The notes under the pieces: generated by a model
The model's database searches: none
What the model was told of the DNA's origin: nothing
Seen by the model: the letters and a program-made list of their open reading frames with translations, nothing else
Shown here: positions 9,539 to 18,350 of the stretch, in pieces
How positions within the stretch are numbered: the first letter of the stretch is position 1
Layout: the number at the start of each line of letters is the position of its first letter
Made by a program: the position numbers and the translations under genes
DNA from: Rhizobium leguminosarum
GTDB taxonomy: Bacteria; Pseudomonadota; Alphaproteobacteria; Rhizobiales; Rhizobiaceae
Direction: 5' to 3'
Length of the DNA stretch: 64,000 bases
Assembly: GCF_002953715.1 (NCBI RefSeq)
Contig: NZ_CP025012.1
Coordinates: 620,001 to 684,000 of the forward strand

Positions 9539-10474
9539 TCAACCCTTCATCATTCTCAGAATGTGCATGCCCGCCGATTCGGCGAGTCCCTCGAGATCAT
9601 AACCGCCTTCGAGCAGGCTGACGACCCGGTTCTTCGCGTGCCGGTCCGCGAGTTCGAGCACGCGCCCGGTCGCCCAGTCGAAATCCTCGCCGGTCAGATT
9701 GATCTGCGCCAGCGGATCGCGGTGATGTGCGTCGAAGCCGGCGGAGATGATGATGAGGTCCGGCCGGAAATCGTCCAGCGCGGGCAGCACACGCGATTTG
9801 AACGCCTCGCGGAAGTGGTCGCTGCCGACATTCGGCGAAAGCGGCGCATTGACGATGGTGTTGTGCGTGCCCTTCTCGTCCTTGGCGCCGGTGCCGGGAT
9901 AAAGCGGCATCTGGTGCGTCGAGCAGAACAGCACCGAGGCATCGTCCCAGAAGATATCCTGGGTGCCGTTGCCGTGGTGCACGTCCCAGTCGACGATGGC
10001 GATGCGCTCGGCGCCATGCGTTTTCTGCGCATGCCGGGCGGCGATCGCCGCATTGTTGAAGAAGCAGAAACCCATCGCCGTCATCTTCTCGGCATGGTGC
10101 CCTGGCGGGCGGGCAGCGACGAAGACATTGTCGGCCCGGCCGGTAAAGACGTCGTCCACCGCCGCCATCGCCCCGCCAATGCCGGTCAGCGCCGCCTGCA
10201 GGCTTTTGCTGCTTGCATAGGTATCGGCTTCGATCTGGTTGATCTCCCCCTCTTCCTCAGGGATCTCCCGCATGACGGCGATGAGATGTTCTTCGGGATG
10301 GGCAAGCAGCACCGCATCCTCGTTCGCCTGCGGCGCCTGCCGGCGCTCCAGCCGCTCGAAATTCGGATGTTCCAGCGCGACATTGATGGCGCGGATCCTG
10401 TCCGATCGCTCCGGATGGCCGGCGGGCGTCACATGTTCCAGGAAGATCGGGTGTTCATAAAGACGGGTGCTCAT
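9539..10474 (-). CDS. histone deacetylase family protein (class II-like acetylpolyamine/acuC-type amidohydrolase)
   Basis: A 311-residue zinc amidohydrolase of the arginase/deacetylase fold. Visible motifs are [20 protein letters not shown] (paired active-site His), [16 protein letters not shown] (zinc Asp and His) and [13 protein letters not shown] (second zinc Asp), ending in LLEGGYDL. All catalytic positions seem intact. Bacterial members deacetylate small molecules such as acetylpolyamines, or proteins; the substrate here is unknown. It heads the HDAC-xseB pair. The polyamine-type ABC operon nearby makes acetylpolyamine possible, but this is speculation. Confidence 0.92.
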   Translation of the reverse strand: MSTRLYEHPIFLEHVTPAGHPERSDRIRAINVALEHPNFERLERRQAPQANEDAVLLAHPEEHLIAVMREIPEEEGEINQIEADTYASSKSLQAALTGIGGAMAAVDDVFTGRADNVFVAARPPGHHAEKMTAMGFCFFNNAAIAARHAQKTHGAERIAIVDWDVHHGNGTQDIFWDDASVLFCSTHQMPLYPGTGAKDEKGTHNTIVNAPLSPNVGSDHFREAFKSRVLPALDDFRPDLIIISAGFDAHHRDPLAQINLTGEDFDWATGRVLELADRHAKNRVVSLLEGGYDLEGLAESAGMHILRMMKG

Positions 10475-10651
10475 GAAGACACTCTATCGGTCGCTTATGT
10501 CATGTGCCACAGCAGATGGGGCATCGCCTGACGATTTCAACAAGCGCTCTTGCCGCGCCTTGCGACGGCTCGCCTATCACTACTGTCTCATTTGCGCCGT
10601 TTCCGTCGAGCAGCTCCATTGCAACGGCGCCGCATCCTTTCATGTGCGTGG

Positions 10652-10720
10652 AGGACACTGTAACACTTTGAACTATTGCGTAATTTTATCCTTAAGCCGG
10701 TTCCGATATAAGCTATTATG
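10652..10720. repeat. decayed copy of the CGCTGTAACACTTTGAA palindromic element
   Basis: The stretch has GGACACTGTAACACTTTGAA followed by TATCCTTAAGCCGG and TTCCGATATAA, matching the 3' half of the element at 58017-58112. The 5' hairpin half is not recognisable. It lies in the 287-base gap between the divergent HDAC-like and thioesterase genes; the rest of that gap holds nothing I can name. Confidence 0.55.
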
Positions 10721-10761
10721 AAGTAGTGTTGCTATGGGAACTCTGTAAGGCAGATCTGTTG

Positions 10762-11163
10762 ATGAGTCAGTCGAAACGTCCTGATGTGGCGGAAATACGT
10801 GTGCCGTTTCGCGATGTCGATATGACCGGCCAGATGTTTCTGGCCTCCTATATTTCCTATGCCGAGTCCGTCCTAGCGAGCTTCTGGTCCTCACGGCCCG
10901 ATATCGATGACGAACCCGTCTATAGCCCCAGCAAAGTTTCCTGCATGCTCCACCGCCCGCTGCACTATGACGAGCCGGCAACCTTCACCGCCACCGTCGA
11001 CAAGATCGGCATGCATTCCATCGGCTTCCTCGTTTCGATCGACACCGGGGAGGAGCGTGCCGCCGAGGTCGAGATCATCTGGCAGGCCCGCACCCGCGAG
11101 GACCAGTCGCCGGCCTCGCTGCCGGAGGAAACGCGCGACTGGCTTTATCGGTTTTTGGATTAG
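10762..11163 (+). CDS. acyl-CoA thioesterase-like hotdog protein
   Basis: A 133-residue single-domain protein of the 4HBT hotdog family. The N-terminal VPFRDVDMTGQMFLASYISY corresponds to the family's active-site loop, with a conserved Asp before the glycine and the Tyr-containing helix; the C-terminal half is the antiparallel sheet (LHYDEPATFTATVDKIG). Family members hydrolyse acyl-CoA thioesters. The ATG at 10762 was preferred to an in-frame start at 10726 because the conserved domain starts right after it. No operon partners are seen. Confidence 0.75.
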   Translation: MSQSKRPDVAEIRVPFRDVDMTGQMFLASYISYAESVLASFWSSRPDIDDEPVYSPSKVSCMLHRPLHYDEPATFTATVDKIGMHSIGFLVSIDTGEERAAEVEIIWQARTREDQSPASLPEETRDWLYRFLD

Positions 11164-11369
11164 GGGATTGCCAGGAAAAGTGCAAAGCAGCTTCCTGGGG
11201 AATTGCGTGAGAACAAAAGGCTAGGTGTTCGGTCCATGTAGGGCGAAGGTGGCCATTGTGTTGATTGGTTCGTGCCGACATGTCCGCATATTAGCTCCGA
11301 TAGCCCTGTGCTTTTCCTATGAAGTTTGCGGCATTTTCCTGAGGTAAGTCTTCCGCGATGCAAGTTTAA

Positions 11370-11807
11370 ATGGCAAAGATTGGCCCGGTGAGCAAATATA
11401 TTCCACTAAACATCGGGATCGCCATTCGGGCTAGCGCCAGCGACCTCCATTCCTTCCGTTGGAAGACCGGCAAACGCGTTGAAGCAGACTTTTTTATCGA
11501 TGACCCCAGACATTTGCTGAGGGTCTCATTTGATGGTCCGTGTATCGTCCGATTGATTGATGAAATGCCACTGAGCACTGAACACGAGCACAGTGCCGAC
11601 GAAGGCTTGGTTCGCGATCACTTCGCATATCAAGTGGAGGAAGCTGCCTTCAATAAGTCGCAGTCTGAAATCTGGAAAATGGCAGTTGGTGTATACGGCC
11701 CGACGTCTCACTTCCGCTTCGTAACTGGCTGGACGTGCATGGATGTCGTGACACCAGCCACGCCCGAATTTGAGATAGTCCCCCGAGCCATTGCACAAGA
11801 AGCCTAA
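11370..11807 (+). CDS. hypothetical protein, 145 residues
   Basis: I do not recognise this protein. It is soluble, without signal peptide or membrane segment, with a beta-rich middle (VEADFFIDDPRHLLRVSF) and a central region reading HFAYQVEEAAFNKSQSEIW. No ribosome-binding site is seen before the ATG. Base composition is lower in GC than the neighbours and the flanks hold gene fragments, which suggests a disturbed region with possible transfer. The 206 bases upstream hold nothing identifiable. It could be unexpressed. Confidence 0.5.
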   Translation: MAKIGPVSKYIPLNIGIAIRASASDLHSFRWKTGKRVEADFFIDDPRHLLRVSFDGPCIVRLIDEMPLSTEHEHSADEGLVRDHFAYQVEEAAFNKSQSEIWKMAVGVYGPTSHFRFVTGWTCMDVVTPATPEFEIVPRAIAQEA

Positions 11808-11882
11808 CCTGCTTCGGGTCGGGTTTTGTGCAATCAGGCAAGTCTAAATTCAGGGGGCGTGATGCTGCTTGCATCAATGTAA

Positions 11883-12071
11883 AATGATGCACGTCATGAC
11901 ATCCTGATTGCCTTCGATCAAATTGTGGAGTTTTCGACGAAAGGCGAGCGCAAGGGGCAGTGGGACACGGATGACGTGGTGACGTTCATGTACGGAAAAT
12001 ACAACGGCGCACTCCTTCTGGCGCTGCGGGATTTCTGGAAGGCACTTCGTTCAGCTTGGCCCGACAAATAA
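11883..12071 (+). pseudogene. probable 3' fragment of an unidentified gene
   Basis: This frame is open for 62 codons directly after a TAA at 11880-11882. It has no ATG and no ribosome-binding site. The translation looks protein-like (KGQWDTDDVVTFMYGKYNG, then LRDFWKALRSAWPDK) and codon use is coding-like. A GTG at 11925 would give a 48-residue peptide. The best reading is the C-terminal remnant of a gene whose 5' part has been lost. I do not recognise the family. Confidence 0.35.
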
Positions 12072-12186
12072 AAACCTCCCATATCTCCGCATCGTGGAGA
12101 TGAACCTCCAAACTGAGAACCTGTTTCTGCCGGCGACGAGCCGAGAAGGTCCGGGCAGGTCAGAAGTCAAGAATCGTACAGCGACT

Positions 12187-12390
12187 CTATCCGCCGTCAC
12201 GGACGGCAAACCAAAGCGACCCGGCTTCGACAGCTTCTTCCGCATTCGCCTCGCCCTCACAGGCCCAGGCGACTATTCCGTCGGGACGGACGAGCAGTGC
12301 AGTCAATCCCAGTAGGCCCTTCACGTCGCCCTGGACCGGATCACCCAACGGCGCGCGATGGCCCGGAGCCCAAACCTGGCTACGCGATGA
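12187..12390 (-). pseudogene. decayed 3' end of a FAD-dependent monooxygenase gene
   Basis: On the minus strand this stretch encodes GLTALLVRPDGIVAWACEGE, then ANAEEAVEAGSLWFAVRDGG and a stop at 12187. It matches the last residues of the intact monooxygenase at 22958-24481 (same first 20 residues, then ANLEDAIEAGSRWFAVRDSR). Further upstream RAIARRW matches RSIARRW of the intact protein, but in a different frame, so there is at least one frameshift plus a small deletion. Everything 5' of that is missing. It abuts the stop of the flavin reductase gene, suggesting that operon once ended in a monooxygenase. Confidence 0.8.
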
Positions 12391-13051
12391 CCGGCTCCGA
12401 AACGCTCTTTCTTGAACTCCACTCCTCTTTGGTCTGCGTCTTGATGTCGAACTGGTCGCGCGTCCTTGTGTAGGTATGGCCGCCCATTCGTCCGACGGCG
12501 TCCATCAGTTGCTGGTCGATATGCAGGTTCGTCGGATTGACCGCATCGCTTCTGACATAGACGCCGAGGACTTCGCCGAGGATGATTTCGCGGGCGGGGC
12601 CGACCTGCAGGGTCGTGTGGCGGCGGCATTCGAGTGCTGCGGGGGCTGCGAGGATGCGTGGGCTTCTGACCATCTGTCCCGGCGCCGTTGCCAGGCCGGC
12701 TTCGGAGAGTTCGTCGACCTCGGGCCCGAACTTGATGGCGCAGACCTCCATCTGGTCGACAAGGGCGTCATCGCAGATATGGACCGTAAACTCGCCGGTT
12801 TCGCGGATGTTGCGGGCGGTATCCTTGAAACGCATGTCGGCATAATTCTCGACGCCGATGGCGACGATCGCCGGGTCGTGGGTCAGGACGTTGAAGAAGC
12901 TGAACGGGCCGGCATTCGGCAGGCCTTCCTTGCTCACCGTCGTCACCAGCGCGATGGGGCGCGGGATGACCGTGCCGATGAGGATTTTGTAACGCTCGCG
13001 CTCGGTCAGCTTGGCGAAATCGAAATGCGTGTGTTGTTTATGATTGCTCAT
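12380..13051 (-). CDS. flavin reductase family protein (FMN-binding split barrel)
   Basis: A 223-residue protein. The N-terminal half contains ILIGTVIPRPIALVTTVSKEG and NAGPFSFFNVLTHDPAIVAIG, the flavin-binding signature of the DIM6/NTAB-type flavin reductases that supply reduced FMN or bind FMN directly. The ATG at 13051 starts one base after the stop of the M24 gene, so translation is probably coupled. A flavin reductase next to a former monooxygenase gene fits an oxidative catabolic step, but class A monooxygenases do not need a separate reductase, so the partner is unclear. Confidence 0.85.
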   Translation of the reverse strand: MSNHKQHTHFDFAKLTERERYKILIGTVIPRPIALVTTVSKEGLPNAGPFSFFNVLTHDPAIVAIGVENYADMRFKDTARNIRETGEFTVHICDDALVDQMEVCAIKFGPEVDELSEAGLATAPGQMVRSPRILAAPAALECRRHTTLQVGPAREIILGEVLGVYVRSDAVNPTNLHIDQQLMDAVGRMGGHTYTRTRDQFDIKTQTKEEWSSRKSVSEPVIA

Positions 13052-13052
13052 G

Positions 13053-14474
13053 TCAGGACTCGGCAGCAACGCGGTGGGTTTCAAGCGGGGTATGGCGGCT
13101 GAGGTTCTCGAAACCGTCCTTGGTCACGACATACATGTCGCCGATATTGCAGCCGGCCGACAGCGGTTCCAGCCACTGCGTATGCAGCACGAAGACCATG
13201 CCCTCCTCCATCCTGTCGTAGTTATGCGAGGAGATGTTGAAGCTGTTCTGGCCGCCGGCCATGCCGACCGAATGGCCGAGGTTCGGATTGTGCGGTCCGT
13301 GCGTTGCCGGATAGACGTGCATGAGCTTGCGGCCCTGCGCCTCCCAGTCGATGTCCTTCACATACTGATGGGGGATCAGGCGTGCGCCGCCATCCGGCAT
13401 CGGCGACCAGTTATAGGGCATGGTGCGCGCTTCCGGTGACGAAAGCATGCCACGCTCGATCATCGGTTCGAAGGCGGCGTTATTGACGTCGCGCATCAAT
13501 GCGCCGGGCCTGATGAGCTTTTCGGCCCGCTTGACGCCTTCGGTGCAGGCGGCAAGCACATCCTCCTGGCGGCTGGTGATGTCGCCGATCGCGATCATCC
13601 GGGCGGTCTGGGCGGTATAGCCGCGATAGGTGACGTTGGAGATATAGAGGTTGATGAGGTCGCCGGGCCGGACGATGTGGCCATAGGGCTTGCCGCAATG
13701 CGTGCCGAATTCGTTGATGCCGATCTGGTAGCCGTCGCCGGTTTCGCCGCCGAGCGCCATCTGCGCATAGGTGAAGGCGGCCAGGATTTCATGGTCGGTG
13801 ACGCCTGACTTCGCCACATGATAGGCGGCCTGCGTGCCGATGCTGATCAGCTGGGCGGCGGCGCGGAACATCTCGATCTCGGGCAGTGAGCGGACCTTCT
13901 GCATGCGATCGAGAATGGCGTTGTCAGCGACGAACTTGCTCTTTGGCATCAACTCGTCGAGCGCAGACCAGAAGGTCAGCGACGTACGATCGCCGATCCT
14001 GCCGATCTGGGCCTTGGCAAGACCGAGACTGGCGAGAACCTCGGCGCATTTCTCAGCGGTCTTGAGGACGGAATCGCCGGGACGGTCGGCATATTCGCGG
14101 CCGATCGGGCCGATCTGCCAGATTTCGTCGACGAGTACGGGCTCGCCGCCCGGCGGGAGCAGGACGGATTGGGTGAAGAAGGACAGAAGCACCATCGCTT
14201 TGTCGGCATCGGTCGGAATGATCAGCACGCCTTCGCGCATCCAGTCGCAGATATAGCGAAGATAGGCGTTCGAAGCGTGGAACCAGCCGACGCTGCCGGC
14301 GTGAACGATCAGCGCGTCATGACCGGCCTCGACCGCCTGACGGCGAATTCTGCGAAGGCGATCCTCGAACTCTTCGACAGGAAGCGGCAAGGGCGCGGAG
14401 AAGTCGAAATCCGGTTGGAAATCGGCCAGCAGCGATCCCATCCCGCCGCCTGCGTTTGTCGCGCGCATGTTCAT
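13053..14474 (-). CDS. M24 pita-bread-fold protein, creatinase-like, metal ligands replaced
   Basis: A 473-residue protein with an N-terminal creatinase domain and a C-terminal M24 domain (about 210-460). The segments GDLINLYISNVTYRGYTAQTAR and LGHSVGMAGG align with the aminopeptidase P/creatinase core. The two metal Asp positions appear as Tyr and Gln, and the two C-terminal Glu positions as His and Gly (GMVFVLHT, NIGDMYVVT). This loss of ligands is known from metal-free creatinase, so a Xaa-Pro peptidase is unlikely. The start at 14474 follows GGAAGGA; an ATG at 14501 is possible. It sits in a polyamine-type ABC operon, so a guanidino or amide substrate is a guess. Confidence 0.75.
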   Translation of the reverse strand: MNMRATNAGGGMGSLLADFQPDFDFSAPLPLPVEEFEDRLRRIRRQAVEAGHDALIVHAGSVGWFHASNAYLRYICDWMREGVLIIPTDADKAMVLLSFFTQSVLLPPGGEPVLVDEIWQIGPIGREYADRPGDSVLKTAEKCAEVLASLGLAKAQIGRIGDRTSLTFWSALDELMPKSKFVADNAILDRMQKVRSLPEIEMFRAAAQLISIGTQAAYHVAKSGVTDHEILAAFTYAQMALGGETGDGYQIGINEFGTHCGKPYGHIVRPGDLINLYISNVTYRGYTAQTARMIAIGDITSRQEDVLAACTEGVKRAEKLIRPGALMRDVNNAAFEPMIERGMLSSPEARTMPYNWSPMPDGGARLIPHQYVKDIDWEAQGRKLMHVYPATHGPHNPNLGHSVGMAGGQNSFNISSHNYDRMEEGMVFVLHTQWLEPLSAGCNIGDMYVVTKDGFENLSRHTPLETHRVAAES

Positions 14475-14519
14475 GAATGTGTTCCTTCCAAGTTCAGGCA
14501 TAGGTCAATGACGGATTGT

Positions 14520-15341
14520 TCAGGCCTGCCGGGGCGGCGCGAGCACGCGCCGGGCAACCAGCAGTCCGACCAGCGTCACGGCGATCAGAATTCCGGAGAT
14601 TGCCGCGACGCGCACATCGAGCGATTCCTCGATCAGCGCGAACATGCGCAGCGGCAGGACCGTCGTTCGGGCGTCGGCGAGGAAAAGCGATACCGACACA
14701 TTGTCGAGCGACTGGATGAAGACGAGGAATGCGCCGGCCAGAATGCCGGGCATCAATAGCGGCAAGGTGACGCGCCGCAGGGTCATGAACCAGCTCGCGC
14801 CCATCGTCGTCGATGCCTCGGCAAGCGAGGGATTGAGGCCCTGGGCGACGACGGAGGCGGCGCGGTACATCAGCGGCCCGAAGACCACGACATGGCCTGA
14901 TACGGTCAGCCAGAGCGACGGCTTGAAGCCGATGAAGTTGGCGACGATCAAGGCGGCAAGGCCGTAGACGAGGCTCGGCAGGACGAGCGGGGCGAGAAGC
15001 AGCGGCTCGATGGTGCCGGCGGTGCTGCGATTCATGCGCGTCATGCCGATGGTTGCCGGAACCGCAAAGATCAGCGATCCGAGGACGGCAAGGCCGGCAA
15101 TCTTCAGCGAGTTCCAGGCGGCGATATGTTCGGTTGCCGAGCGAACGGGATCGAGCAGCGCCGCGTACCACCTGAGCGAAAAGCCCTGCGGCGGATATTT
15201 CAATGTCTGCCCCGAGGTGAACGACATCGTCAGCGCTATCACGATGGGTGCGACGAGATAGATGACGCAGAGCCCGCCGAAACCGTAGACGAATGCCTTG
15301 TAGAGCATGACGGGAATGGGATTCTCGCGACGATCACGCAT
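14520..15341 (-). CDS. ABC transporter permease, PotC-type
   Basis: A 273-residue inner-membrane protein with six predicted membrane segments and the permease EAA loop (AEASTTMGASWFMTLRRVTLP), which contacts the ATPase. It is the second permease of the polyamine/spermidine-type importer encoded upstream; its start overlaps the first permease gene by 8 bases. The importer class moves polyamines, putrescine or other cationic and amide solutes. A 45-base gap separates it from the M24 gene. Confidence 0.9.
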   Translation of the reverse strand: MRDRRENPIPVMLYKAFVYGFGGLCVIYLVAPIVIALTMSFTSGQTLKYPPQGFSLRWYAALLDPVRSATEHIAAWNSLKIAGLAVLGSLIFAVPATIGMTRMNRSTAGTIEPLLLAPLVLPSLVYGLAALIVANFIGFKPSLWLTVSGHVVVFGPLMYRAASVVAQGLNPSLAEASTTMGASWFMTLRRVTLPLLMPGILAGAFLVFIQSLDNVSVSLFLADARTTVLPLRMFALIEESLDVRVAAISGILIAVTLVGLLVARRVLAPPRQA

Positions 15342-16164
15342 GACCGACCAACCTCCTGTGACGGGACATCATGGTAAGGGCGACCAGCAGGCAGCCGGTG
15401 GACAGCAGCAGGACGACGGCGATGGCCGAGGCCAGCGGCCAGTCGAACAGAGTACCGACCTCGCGGTAGATCAGCTGCGGAACATAGACGTTGCGCGCGC
15501 CGCCGATGACGGCCTGGGTAACGAAGGAACTGCTGGTGCTGGCAAAGACCAGGATCCAGCCCGCCAGCAGGCCCGGCAGCATCAGCGGCAAAAGCACGGT
15601 GACAAAGATGCGCCAGGGACCGGCGCCGGAAACCTGGGCCGCTTCCGTCAGTTGCACCGGCGTGCGCGACAGGATCGCGATCAGCGGCAGGATGATCAGC
15701 GGCAGATCGATCTGGCACATGGCCATGACCAGGCCGAGTTCGGTAAACAGCAGGCTGGTCGGCATTCCCGTCAGGCCGAGCCCGACCAGCGCTTCGCTGA
15801 TCGGCCCCTGGCGCCCGAGGATGACGATCCAGGCGAAGGTGCGCACGACATTGCTGGTCAGCATCGGAATAAGCGTCAGGAAGATCAGAACCTGCCGCAG
15901 GTTTCGGCCGCCGTGCCAGTAGAGGAGTGCGATCGGCACGCCAAGCAAGGTCGTGCCGATGACGGTTTCGAGCCCGAGCCTTGCGGTATTGACGAGGACG
16001 CGGAAATTGAACGCGTCGCCGAAGAAGCGGGCATAATGGTCGAGGGTCGCTCCGCCGGGACCGGCGAAGCTGAAACCGACGAGGACGGCGAGCGGCGTCG
16101 CGAAGAACGCCACGGAAAGCAACAGCATCGGTAGGACGTATGGGAAGCCGCTCGCCTTCATCAC
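15334..16164 (-). CDS. ABC transporter permease, PotB-type
   Basis: A 276-residue inner-membrane protein with six membrane segments starting at FPYVLPMLLLSVAFFATPLAVLVGF. The EAA loop reads TEAAQVSGAGPWRIFVTVLLP. It pairs with the downstream permease to form the channel of the importer. Two adjacent ATG codons (16164 and 16161) can start it. It lies 6 bases after the binding-protein gene, so the four transporter genes form one tight unit. Confidence 0.9.
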   Translation of the reverse strand: MMKASGFPYVLPMLLLSVAFFATPLAVLVGFSFAGPGGATLDHYARFFGDAFNFRVLVNTARLGLETVIGTTLLGVPIALLYWHGGRNLRQVLIFLTLIPMLTSNVVRTFAWIVILGRQGPISEALVGLGLTGMPTSLLFTELGLVMAMCQIDLPLIILPLIAILSRTPVQLTEAAQVSGAGPWRIFVTVLLPLMLPGLLAGWILVFASTSSSFVTQAVIGGARNVYVPQLIYREVGTLFDWPLASAIAVVLLLSTGCLLVALTMMSRHRRLVGHA

Positions 16165-16170
16165 ATCACC

Positions 16171-17211
16171 TCAACCGGCAACCAGCGCGTCGAACTGGCG
16201 AATCCAGTCGTCGCGGTTCTTGTTGATCGCGACCCAGTCCGGATAGACCATGGTCTTGATCTGGTCGCGGGTGACATAGGCTTCGATGCCGGGTGTCAGC
16301 GCCACGTCCTTGTTGGTCGGGAACATCTCGGTCGGCGGCTCCTTGAGCTGGTCCTGGGCGGCCTTGGAGATCGCGGCATCCATATAGGCATAGGCCGCGT
16401 CGAGATTGGCCGAGCCCTTGGTCAGGTGGATGTTGACGGGGGCTGCCGGCGAGCCGGTCTCCGGATGGACGAACTCGGCGTTGAGGCCGAGGCTCTTCAG
16501 GTGGGCGACATTGCCGGTCGAGCACATGAAGACGGCGATTTCGCCCTGCTGGAACAGCGTCATCTGATGGTTGGTGCTGTCGACCACGCCCTTCAGATGC
16601 TCCGGATGATCCTTGAACAGCTTGAAGACGGCGTCCATGTCGTTCGGGCCGGAGCCGAAGATCTTGGCGATCTCGGTATAGGCCATGACGGCGGTGTTCG
16701 AGGCAAAGCCGGTCCAGGAAACCTTGCCGCTATAGGCCGGGTTTTCAAAGAGATCGCGATAACCCTTCGGCTTCGGAACGAGATCGGGATTGTAGGCAAT
16801 GCCGTTGACTTCGATGGTCACGGTCGGGCCGTATTCGCCCTGGAAGGACGGATCGAGCATGCCCCAGTTCTTGAGCTTGCTCGGATCGATCTTCTGGATG
16901 AGATCCTTCTCGATGGCGACGGCCATCTGGCCGGGCGACATCAGCAGCGTGTCATAGGGCGGGTTGCCGGGGCTTGCCATGATCTTGGCAAGCTGGTCCT
17001 GCGCCATCGCCGGGGCAATGGTCAGGTCATAGCCTGCATCCTTGACCATCGGCGTCAGCACTGTGCGGTAGGCATCCTCCCAACTGCCTGGGAAAGTGGC
17101 GGCAACGGCTCCGCCGCCGGCAGCGCGGGCGGAAAGCGGAAGCATGGCCGATGCGGCGACACCGGCCGCCAGGAAACCGAACCCACGACGGGTAATCTGA
17201 AAGTCCTTCAT
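16171..17211 (-). CDS. ABC transporter substrate-binding protein, spermidine/putrescine (PotD) type
   Basis: A 346-residue periplasmic protein. The N-terminus has a twin-arginine motif (ITRRGFGFLAAGVAASAMLPL), so it may use the Tat pathway, followed by AARA-like cleavage sites. The mature part has the extracellular solute-binding fold, with NGIAYNPDLVPKP and the late KGSANLDAAYAYMDAAIS segments typical of family 1/PotD-like proteins. The ATG at 17211 follows AGAGGTGA; a GTG at 17220 overlapping the ATPase stop is an alternative. The ligand is unknown. Confidence 0.88.
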   Translation of the reverse strand: MKDFQITRRGFGFLAAGVAASAMLPLSARAAGGGAVAATFPGSWEDAYRTVLTPMVKDAGYDLTIAPAMAQDQLAKIMASPGNPPYDTLLMSPGQMAVAIEKDLIQKIDPSKLKNWGMLDPSFQGEYGPTVTIEVNGIAYNPDLVPKPKGYRDLFENPAYSGKVSWTGFASNTAVMAYTEIAKIFGSGPNDMDAVFKLFKDHPEHLKGVVDSTNHQMTLFQQGEIAVFMCSTGNVAHLKSLGLNAEFVHPETGSPAAPVNIHLTKGSANLDAAYAYMDAAISKAAQDQLKEPPTEMFPTNKDVALTPGIEAYVTRDQIKTMVYPDWVAINKNRDDWIRQFDALVAG

Positions 17212-17216
17212 CACGT

Positions 17217-18350
17217 TCACCTCTGTTGATCTGTTTCTTCACTCATGATTTCCGGTTCGGCCGGAAAGGTGTGACACCTTGCGGTGTCGATCTCGGCAAA
17301 TAGCGGCGTTCCCGGTTCGGGAATGAATGTGGTGGGGCCTCTGACCTCGGAAGCGCGCAGGCCCGTGCCGTCTTCGAGGGCAAGGTCATGGACGAGGGAT
17401 GGGCCGAGCGGCACGGAAACCGTCATGCGAACGGGCAGGGCGCTCTCGCTCGGCTGTGTCGACAGGCGAACTTCCTCCGGCCGGAAGGTGATCGTGACCT
17501 TCGAGCCGAGGGTGAAGTTCAGCCGGCGCGGCAGGAGCAGGGTCCGGTCATTCGCAAGGCCGATCAGCGTGCTCTCGGCATCGAGCCGCAGCACCGTTCC
17601 ATTGAGCAGGTTTGCCTGGCCGATGAAGGTGTTGACGAAGAGCGTCTTCGGGCGGTCATAGACGGTCATCGGCGTGTCGATCTGCTCGACATTGCCCTTG
17701 TTCATCAGCACCAGGCGGTTTGCGAGGCTCTGGGCTTCCTCCTGGTCGTGCGTGACGATCAGCGTCGTGATGCCGAGCGTCTTCTGCAGGTGCAGCAGCT
17801 CCACCTGCAGATCGAAACGCAAGGCGCGGTCGAGCGCGCCGAAGGGTTCGTCGAGCAGAAGAAGGGACGGGCGCCCGGCAATGGCACGCGCAACGGCGAC
17901 GCGCTGCTGTTGCCCGCCGGAGAGTTCGCGCGGCAGGCGATTGCCATAATCCTTGAGCCTGACGAGAGACAGCATCTCCTCGACGCGCGCCTTGCGCTGA
18001 GCGCGAGGAAGCTTCTGGCAGGCCAGCGGATAGGCGATGTTTTCTGCGACCGTCAGATGCGGAAACAAAGCATAGTTTTGAAAGACCATGCCGACGCCGC
18101 GCGAGCGGGCCGAGACATCGGCCAAATCTCTCTCTCCGAGCACAATCTTGCCCGCCTTCGGCTGGATCAGCCCGGCGATGGCGCGCAGTACGGTCGACTT
18201 GCCGCAGCCGCTCGGCCCGAGCAGGGCAACGATCTCGCCGGCCTCGATATCGAAAGCCACGTCGCTGATGGCGTTCTGGCCACCGTAACTGTGGGTGAGG
18301 CCCTGAACGCTGAGCCGCTTGCGTTCAGCCATATTCGGTATGCCTTGCAT
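17217..18350 (-). CDS. ABC transporter ATP-binding protein, PotA-type
   Basis: A 377-residue ATPase that heads the importer operon. It carries Walker A GPSGCGKST, Q-loop FQNYALFPHL, signature LSGGQQQR, Walker B LLLLDEPFGALD and the switch VTHDQEEA, followed by a C-terminal TOBE domain (about 240-350) that is typical of polyamine and sugar importers. The ATG at 18350 was chosen because GGGAGG lies four bases upstream and the conserved N-terminus begins soon after; the frame continues upstream into AT-rich DNA. Order: ATPase, binding protein, two permeases, M24, flavin reductase. Confidence 0.92.
   Translation of the reverse strand: MQGIPNMAERKRLSVQGLTHSYGGQNAISDVAFDIEAGEIVALLGPSGCGKSTVLRAIAGLIQPKAGKIVLGERDLADVSARSRGVGMVFQNYALFPHLTVAENIAYPLACQKLPRAQRKARVEEMLSLVRLKDYGNRLPRELSGGQQQRVAVARAIAGRPSLLLLDEPFGALDRALRFDLQVELLHLQKTLGITTLIVTHDQEEAQSLANRLVLMNKGNVEQIDTPMTVYDRPKTLFVNTFIGQANLLNGTVLRLDAESTLIGLANDRTLLLPRRLNFTLGSKVTITFRPEEVRLSTQPSESALPVRMTVSVPLGPSLVHDLALEDGTGLRASEVRGPTTFIPEPGTPLFAEIDTARCHTFPAEPEIMSEETDQQR

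Noticed and set aside
10467..10721. 84-codon plus-strand frame before the thioesterase gene
   Set aside because: It runs through the palindromic repeat, has no ribosome site and encodes no recognisable protein.
13053..14474. Functional Xaa-Pro aminopeptidase or DMSP lyase (DddP)
   Set aside because: Most metal-ligand positions appear replaced, so a standard metallopeptidase call is not supported; DddP cannot be excluded by eye but lacks specific support.
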